Shown here: one piece after another, positions 39,964-46,237 of the stretch
Layout of the letters: every line of letters begins with the position of its first letter
Position numbering within the stretch: the first letter of the stretch is position 1
Assembly: GCA_015680685.1 (NCBI GenBank)
Contig: MNCI01020785.1
Coordinates: forward strand, 13,932 to 60,168
Reading direction: 5' to 3'
Length of the DNA stretch: 46,237 bases
Source of the DNA: Gnetum montanum
Lineage: Eukaryota; Streptophyta; Gnetopsida; Gnetales; Gnetaceae
The notes under the pieces: generated by a model
Databases searched by the model: none
Seen by the model: the letters and a program-made list of their open reading frames with translations, nothing else
Told to the model about the DNA's origin: nothing
Made by a program: the position numbers and the translations under genes

Positions 39964-40932
39964 TTATGAGGTGGTAGCACTGGTTAAGTGGGGCCCATGG
40001 AAAGGTTTGAGTTCTAAGGGCTTGTGTTTGAAGCTCTCAGGGATGTGCAAATTTCCCCATGCACCATGGCCATCAACGATGGACTCTTGCTGATGAACCT
40101 CTTCCAATTCATCCATGCTCTCTACATAGGCTCGTACAAGCTCCTCAGATGGTTCCATGTACAATGTGTTACTAGTAGAATCAGCTATCAGCCACCGGGT
40201 GCCCTCTTGTTTTGTGGTTGCTGCATATAGGCACTATTGAACTGGTGATTCTTCGGTACACTGACTGCATGCTTGAATGGATGTCTGCTTAGTGGACCAT
40301 AACTACTACACACAGTTGGACCTTGAGTCATTATACACAATGCATGGAACGTGCTTCTTCTCGATCTTTTCTAAAGGATTTTCTTTTGAAATTTCAAGGG
40401 AAAGATCTCGAAGTCCTAGTCTTGCATCCACCGTGCTCAACCAGGCCCTTCCTATTATGATTGGGAAGTTTCTCTTGCAATTTTCAACACTAATGACAAG
40501 GAAATTAGTAGGATGGAACCACCCACAAATAGTGGTCACCATGTCCTCCACCACTCCCAAGGGAACAATGATGGACTGGTCTGCTAGTGCGAGCCTAACG
40601 TTGCTCTTCTTTAACAAGGGCAAGTTCCAATTCTTGTACATGTCATGTGAGATCAAATTGACTCTTGACCCCGAATCCAGAAGAGCTTTATAGGGCTCAT
40701 TTCTTGCCACCTGAAGATGGATGAGGGGACTTCTCAGATCAGTCAATTTCTGGGGAAGGTGACTTGCCTTTATCCACTTAGTCACTGCGTGTGTGAGCAT
40801 GACCGTTTGTACATTGAAGGGCATTTGGTCTGAAGGCTGCTCGAGCGGTGCAATAGTAGAGGTGTTTTGAGGTTCAGAGGCACCAGCCATAGGTGGGTAT
40901 GAGGATGTGCGTACATGATTAGACTGGAACAA
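39964..40932 (-). pseudogene. Element A aspartic protease and downstream linker
   Basis: The minus frame 40932-40306 is open for 208 codons. It reads KALLDSGSRVNLISHDMYKN with an intact DSG, NVRLALADQSIIVPLG, FPIIIGRAWLSTVDARLG and CIVYNDSRSNCV. Past a stop, 40164-39964 reads MEPSEELVRAYVESMDELEE and WGNLHIPESFKHKPLELKPF, matching the linker that leads into RT in element D (WGQLEIQDKHEPEP). Here the frame ends with no RT after it. The protease domain itself looks intact over its length. Confidence 0.8.
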
Positions 40933-43273
40933 GGGACATTTCCATGGCTTGGCTTCCGGTCCACTCGGTTGAGGAGCTGGTTGTATGTTGACAGCCCTCG
41001 TAGCGTTGCGTTGCTATGGCTATGGTGGAATTTCCCCCTGCATAGGTGGAGTAGGTGGTAGTTGAGTGGGAGGTTGGGGAGAAGGAGTGGCAAGAGAAGG
41101 TGATGGAGGATTACTATAGATGTGAGCTTTCCCCCCTGGGTGATGTAGATTGTGGTTTGAAATATTCTGGGGGATGGTAATAATTTTAAAAAGCGACGTG
41201 GCTGGAAGAGTCCTGTGGAGAGACTGGTTGCTAAACGTAGTACCCATAGGGATCTGGTTATCAGTAAGGGTACTATTGCCTTGGAGGTGGCATTCCCCAT
41301 GCTTGTGGTTGTTGCCATTACTAGAATTATTCATAGGGCTACGGTGGCATTCCACTTGGATAATACCCTTGCTGCTGGTGGAACTGCCTTGGGTTGCCTT
41401 GTGGGTAAGCCAATCTTCGGGGTGTTTGCCACTACGCCAAGTGAGGATTCAACGCATACACCCTAGACTCTTGGAGATGTGACACCACAGGACAACACCC
41501 TTTAGGATGTTCATATTGGCATATGCCACATTCATCATCCTCCTCTGTGTCGGAGTCTGCGACCTACTCTGCTACAGCAACTTTACCCTTACCCTTGTGG
41601 TGGACATGTTCAGCTTCCTTCTTCCTACGCTGATCACGATCATAACCTTGTTCTCTGGACTCCTCTGCAATTTTCAGCACACTCTAGAAATTTTTGTCCA
41701 AAGACTCCCACATCTTATCAACCTTTGCCGATATTTCAGATGTAAACTTTTGTAAAGGCAAGGTCTTTCAGTTCACCACTGCTTTCAGTAGTGATTCCTC
41801 CTCCTCATCATAGAATCGAACCTCCCTCTTTCTAATTAAGGGATCCCGATTAAATTCTTTTGGACTCTCCTTCTTTCTAAGTTCCTCTTCCTCCTTGGCC
41901 ACCTGCTCAATGAGGTGCTACAATTGATGCACCCTTAGCTCTGACAGTCGTCACTGGGCATACATGCCAAGGGTCTTTTGTATTTCAAAATGGAGCCCAT
42001 TAATGATGTGGTAAAGCTATGCCCATTGAGAGTAGCCATGACTAGGGCACTGATATAGCAGTGAATAGTATCTGCTCATGGCTGCATCCAAGGGTTCATA
42101 ATTACCTTGCTTCCACCCTTGGATTTGACATATCAGGTTCACCACTCTGGAGTACATTTGACACTTTTCATTGAAAATCTCAAGCATCGTACTCCATATT
42201 CTGATTAATTCTAGTTCCAAGGATTGGTACCAGTTTTCTGCTTTCTTGATGAGTGTGTGAGGGAACAGCTTTAGCTTCTACCAATCATTGTCAATGCTTT
42301 GCAGGGTGTAGGTGTCATGGAATGCCTACAGGTGAGTTTGCGGATCACAGTTGTATCCCCCTTCAAATCTGGGGATGTTGTTTATATCAACGCACTTGAT
42401 CCGGCTATCCTTCACGTGCTTACTAGGGATCTGAATTACCTCGACGATCTGGAGCATGCTCCAAGTAGCCAACAATGGCTCATCTGAGTCATATTCCTGC
42501 TGAGGACCATGATGTCTGTGATGATTCTGGCTACCACTCCTTTCATGCTAGTGAGCATCATGTGATTGGTCGCGTGTTTCCTCACATTGTCCCTTTCGAT
42601 CCTTTCAACCACCATCCTTTCACTCCTTTCTACCCTGGTTACGATCAGAGCCTGAGCTAGATGAAGGTATAGGAGAGTGAGAGGATGGAGAAGAAGGAGA
42701 GGAATCACCACTACTCTGGTGTCAATCTTCCCCTCTACCCTGATGATGGCCTTGATCATCCTGCCCATCCTTGCTACGTGACCCTCCATCCCCTTGAGGA
42801 TCTTGGTCACTTGGAGGCTTGTTCTGGATGATGGATTGAAGGATCTGCTGCCCTAGAGGAAGTTCGGTCGAGTGGGAATCATGAAAGATGGGATCCCCAT
42901 CGTCCTATAGCCCTTGCAAGAATAAGGGGTTACTGAATTGTTTCCCCTTCAGGTGTTCATATCTTTTTGCCTATTGCTAGTCTCATGCTCATTGAGCCTG
43001 AGTGGGATGATAGTCCCGGTAGTTATGGTTCTCCATGACATACTCCACTCCCCGGTCCTGGATGCCTAGTCTGCCAAGATTGTGAAATAGCATTGTAGGA
43101 GCTGATCAGTTGGGTGGTAGTATGATGTTGCCCTCCATGTCCCGCCATCGCAGATGCTCATCTTCAAGTAGGATGAATGTGAAGTCAGGGACATATTCAT
43201 CGGGATACCTGTATACCACTCAACATTCTTGTGGCATCGGTGGGTTGGATGCCTCTCTCCTGTGAGAAGACAT
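40933..43273 (-). pseudogene. gag: Element A gag (decayed)
   Basis: ATG at 43273 opens MSSHRREASNPPMPQECW, about 145 bases inside the primer site. Later blocks are LLATWSMLQIVEVIQIPSKH, IPRFEGGYNCDPQTHL, LKLFPHTLIKKAENWYQSLE, LEIFNEKCQMYSRVVNLICQ, SRYYSLLYQCPSHGYSQWA and GICQYEHPKGCCPVV. The middle blocks are Athila-type Gag core (a YYSLLYQCPSHGY-like stretch is characteristic). Acidic and Pro/Gln/Tyr-rich linkers follow. About fifteen stops or frame changes are scattered through it. Confidence 0.7.
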
Positions 43274-43419
43274 GTTGGATGTTAGATGGTCCATGTAATT
43301 GGTGTACCTTACTATTTACTTTAATCTACCTAGCGTGCGTAAATGTTTCCATCCTGGGTCCGTTCCAACAACTTAAGTGATAGTTTCACTAAGGTTAGAT
43401 GACACATGTAAGACTAACA

Positions 43420-43439
43420 GTCCTCGGTAATGGTGCCAA
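43420..43439 (-). promoter_or_regulatory. Primer binding site of element A
   Basis: The minus strand reads TTGGCACCATTACCGAGGAC immediately after the LTR end CTCATTA. Athila-type elements commonly use TGGCGCCGTTGCCGGGGA, complementary to a tRNA-Asp 3' end. This copy differs by transitions, as expected from cytosine deamination. Confidence 0.8.
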
Positions 43440-43694
43440 TAATGAGCGGCTTGGTACCCCTACGTCCAACCATATGAATCACAGGCGTTCACATGTGACT
43501 CGGTCGAATTCCGTAGATTGTGAGCACTTAACGTACACCAAACCCTAACCAATGAAACCTTGGGTTAGAATGGTCGTTGTCTTCCTAATCTAACTTATGA
43601 TGTTCTATTTGCGATGGTTAAGTGAGATTAAGGCTAATGATTTTTATAACTTTTTACTTTATCTTTTGGTGTCTAATTATCTTGGAAAGTAAGG
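43440..43694 (-). repeat. 5' LTR of element A (partial, U5 end)
   Basis: Matches 19799-20053, about 90% by eye. It ends abruptly at TAAGG (43690-43694), where B's LTR begins. A's other LTR continues past TAAGG with CTAGATT, so B is inserted here. The rest lies beyond the window. Confidence 0.8.
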
Positions 43695-44109
43695 TGATGA
43701 GTGGTGAGGTACCCCTACACTCAACCATACAAAACGAGCGTAGCACGCACGATCCGGTCAAACTCCGTAGACTAAATGCCTAAACACCCCATGGAACACT
43801 TAGGGTTAATCATTTGTTGTCTTCCCAAACTTACTTGTTGTTGTCACGGTGTATGGTTAAGTAAGTCCGAGGTATATGATTTTTATGGTCTTTTATGGTT
43901 TTTCTCCTATGCCATCAAGGTGAGGGGTTGAGAGAGCTAACTAACTCTAACTAATGACTAAGTCTAAATTAACTAGCATCAGCATCCATTCCCACTTACT
44001 GTACACACCCTGAACTATGCAACTGTGGCTACCAAACGCTAATCGTTACTAGGATCACCACACGTAACGCACATGCTCGAAGTGGTCGTACTAAGGCACT
44101 TAACTAACC

Positions 44110-44290
44110 TAAACGTGATGAGCAGCCGATTCCTTGACTAGCCATACACATTCGTAGATGCTCATAATCAAGTCGTACTCATCCCACATTCTAGGAGTTG
44201 AGGGTGAGAGAGACTAATCGCGATGAGCAGCCGATTCCTTGATTAGCCATACACATTCGTCAATGCTCGTAATCAAGTCGTACTCATGCT
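44110..44290 (-). repeat. Tandem repeats in R/U5 of element B LTR
   Basis: Two copies of the unit holding GATGAGCAGCCGATTCCTTG, ATTAGCCATACACATTCGT-like and AATCAAGTCGTACTCAT. They are separated by about 50 bases of different sequence. The same unit occurs in C. Confidence 0.6.
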
Positions 44291-44551
44291 GCGCTAATGC
44301 AAGTAATAAACAACAGGTAGGAAATAACATGTAATAAAACCTATTCCATGCACTGCAAGGTTTATCCACAAAGCTCGTCTTTATTGCCGTACACAACTTG
44401 CATTTAGGTACAAAGCTGCTCGAATAAAGATCCGTTCACTTGGGAACTCCTACTGCGGGCACATGGAAAATATTCTATCTCTGGAATGATCAAACTCCCA
44501 GAGTTTTCCTACTTTAAGCCTAGGATAGCAAATAAGGGGAGTGTCGCCTCT

Positions 44552-44559
44552 TATTTATA
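44552..44559 (-). promoter_or_regulatory. TATA box of element B LTR
   Basis: The minus strand reads TATAAATA followed by AGAGGCGACA, the same as in C. Confidence 0.6.
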
Positions 44560-44575
44560 GATTTAGTGACGGACC

Positions 44576-44599
44576 GCGATATCGCGTACGCGATATCGC
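44576..44599 (-). promoter_or_regulatory. 24-bp perfect palindrome in U3 of element B
   Basis: Two GCGATATCGC palindromes joined through GTAC form a 24-bp perfect palindrome just upstream of the TATA box. Further GATATCGC and CAATATCAC copies follow to 44635. The corresponding C palindrome (520-537) is 18 bp. Confidence 0.6.
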
Positions 44600-44642
44600 A
44601 TGGGATACGATATCGCGACGGCCGCAATATCACATCTTATCA

Positions 44643-44656
44643 TACCCCCATGACTG
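44643..44656 (-). promoter_or_regulatory. Polypurine tract of element B
   Basis: The minus strand reads CAGTCATGGGGGTA before the LTR start. Confidence 0.6.
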
Positions 44657-46237
44657 AATGAAAACTCGTCCTCGAGTTTCTTACAATAATATCAGGAAGG
44701 TATGAAATTATTGAGGGGAATGGAACTAATGGGAGGACATGTGAATGGATCATTATTACAAGACTTGACAAAACTGGTGTTCATGACAACAAGGGTGAAC
44801 ACCTTATTACAATGACATTAGGCCTTTGTTGGCAACTGAGAAAGAGAGAGAGAAAGAAGTGTTGTTGCTGCCAATGCCAAGATTGCGCCTTTATTGCCCA
44901 TCCATAAGCGCGCCATTGATCCTGCTCCTTGCATAGTTGCTTCAGCGCTGCTCCATTCTAAGTGTTTGCTCCAGATCCAATCCATTATTGCATGGTCACC
45001 ATCTACACACACAACACAATCTTAATTAGCAAGGGTAAATGAATCTCAATGTAGTTGATGCCTTGTTGCGGTGTAAGTTCATTGGCTAGGTTGTGGTATG
45101 GTTGATATGGATCTGGGAATATGTTACTGATGACTATCAAAGGTGTAGGGGTTAGGAAGAAAATCAAAAATTTCAAGGCTAGGAGAAAATTGATAAAATC
45201 AGGCCCCGTACCCCCATGACTAATCGCGAACCTCCGGTAGCGTTAGAATGGAGAGAGAATAGGAGTAAGAAAGATATAGAAAAAGTGACAACGGTAACGT
45301 CAATAAAGTGGATGTCAAGATGGAAATGAACAAAAGAATTAGATTGCGAAAATGTTAGGGGAAAGAATTTAACTAAGGTTCTAAATAGAAATGTCAGTGG
45401 GTCCTCCCCAAAGCAGGCTCATGCCCTTAATGCCTTGACAAACCCACATTCAAAAAGTCCGTAGGCTCCAGAAATGTCATTTGGAACAAGAGTTAAAGTC
45501 TTAACCGCAAGAATTTACTAAAAAGAAAATAGTGCATCAACCAAAATATATACACTAATGATACAATCAACAATGAGGTGAACAATGGAGAGAAGGATGG
45601 AGAGAAGAGAATGGGATGGAATCTCCAAAATGAGGTGGTGTATAGCCCCTTGTGTGTTTCATGATTAATGGGACTTAGCAAATTTCATTCCAACTCCGGC
45701 CTCAAACCAACCACATCCAGTGACTTCACATCAATGCATTCGGTTAAATCATCCACTTGGACAACAAGAATGCACTCCCCAAGAGCCACCACCATTCCGA
45801 TGAAATAAAGGAGAGAATGGGAAGCAAGAAGGGCCTTAGTTAGAGGGAACACTTTGAGTTCCATAACCTGTGCTTGTAGCCCAAGTTTATTCGTCTAAGG
45901 GGTGTGCTTTGAATTCTCACTTTGGTGTTTTTTTCATAACCAATGCTTATAGCCCAAGTTTATTCGTCTAAGGGGTGTGCTTTGAATTCTCACTTTGGTG
46001 TTTTTTTTTTTTGTGTTTTGTGTTTTTATGCGTGAGAACCACACCATGCAAAAACTTCTTGTTTTTATTGTCTTAGCTTCCAATAATTGTGTAACATCGG
46101 AACGGTAGAAAACTCAAGAAGAAACATTCAAGCACCTAAGAGAATGACCAACACAAAAGTATCAAGTTCCCTTGAAGTCACACCCTTTTCAATCCTTGAG
46201 TCCTTCCTTAGTTTGAGAAATGCCCAGTCACCAATTT
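44657..46237 (-). other. 3' noncoding interior of element B
   Basis: Shared with C (bases 1-439) and A (38.16-39.5 kb). The short minus frame 45012-44818 contains DWIWSKHLEWSS, also seen in C. No gag or pol domain is visible. Confidence 0.5.
45862..46007 (-). repeat. 73-bp tandem duplication in element B
   Basis: Two copies start with CATAACC at 45862 and 45935. Both contain GCCCAAGTTTATTCGTCTAA and GGGGTGTGCTTTGAATTCTC and end in a T run. A few differences lie only near the start and in the T run. Confidence 0.85.

Larger units (their letters stand above)
19799..43694 (-). mobile_element. Element A: Athila-like gag-protease element, interrupted
   Basis: Minus-strand element with 3' LTR 19799-20686, 3' interior 20687-22725 and 37932-39963, PR and gag at 39964-43273, primer site 43420-43439 and partial 5' LTR 43440-43694. 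The young Tat (22726-37931) is inserted in the interior, and B is inserted in the 5' LTR. The two LTR pieces match over 255 bp with about 26 differences by eye (about 10%). There is no RT, RNase H or integrase between PR and the 3' end, so A was probably non-autonomous. Confidence 0.75.
43695..44642 (-). repeat. 3' LTR of element B
   Basis: 948 bp. The minus strand starts TGATAAGATG after CATGGGGGTA and ends CCACTCATCA. TATA box at 44552-44559. Two R/U5 repeats lie at about 44110-44290, and a palindrome cluster at 44576-44635. Confidence 0.8.
43695..46237 (-). mobile_element. Element B: Athila-like, 3' end only
   Basis: Minus-strand element with its 3' LTR at 43695-44642 and interior from 44643 to the window end. 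It is the closest relative of C and the two point towards each other. No gag or pol has been reached at 46237. Confidence 0.7.

Noticed and set aside
40277-42660. Plus-strand ORFs over A's gag and protease
   Set aside because: They are shadows of the minus-strand gag-PR, which aligns block by block with element D.

Overview
This window looks like nuclear DNA from a seed plant with a large, repeat-rich genome. I see no intact host gene, rRNA or tRNA. Almost everything is Ty3/gypsy LTR retrotransposon sequence of two non-chromoviral kinds: Athila-like elements (primer site of the TGGCACCATTACCGAGGA type, LTRs beginning TGATGA and ending TCATCA) and Tat-lineage elements (RT followed by two RNase H domains). 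The nesting depth and heavy decay fit a gymnosperm or a very large angiosperm genome, but no host gene settles the taxon.

Layout as nested insertions. Element D (Athila-like, + strand) is a decayed gag-PR-RT-RH-INT body at 1513-5166. Element C (Athila-like, +) lies inside D's gag and shows only its 3' end and 3' LTR (1-1512). D's integrase is cut at 5167 by an old Tat element on the - strand: 3' LTR 5167-6466, a ~190-bp satellite-like array at 8.5-11.5 kb, protease, gag, primer site at 18715-18739 and a partial 5' LTR at 18740-19798. That 5' LTR is split by Athila-like element A (-): 3' LTR 19799-20686, PR and gag at 39.9-43.3 kb, primer site 43420-43439, partial 5' LTR 43440-43694. A's interior is split by a young Tat element (+, 22726-37931). 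A's 5' LTR is split by element B (Athila-like, -, 43695 to beyond the window end), a close relative of C. LTR-to-LTR divergence counted by eye (about 5% young Tat, 10% A, 20% old Tat) agrees with this order.

The young Tat element is the most informative part. It has two 1175-bp LTRs, gag, a nucleocapsid-like motif and protease, then a 4.5-kb spacer, then an open RT-RNase H-archaeal-type RNase H frame, and a dead, truncated integrase. The spacer contains a multi-exon gene on the opposite strand (28620-32098). Its introns have recognisable splice sites, and the reading phase is kept across at least four junctions. One exon resembles a HAD/FCP1-like phosphatase fold. A second antisense ORF (about 35430-36352) faces the integrase tail to tail. 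Both Tat copies carry a GGCC-rich minisatellite just after the protease, and the young LTR carries many TTACGCT/AGCGTAA hairpins.

The old Tat and A have gag and protease but no recognisable RT or integrase, so they were probably mobilised by relatives. Runs of N occur at position 45 and at 29300-29535.
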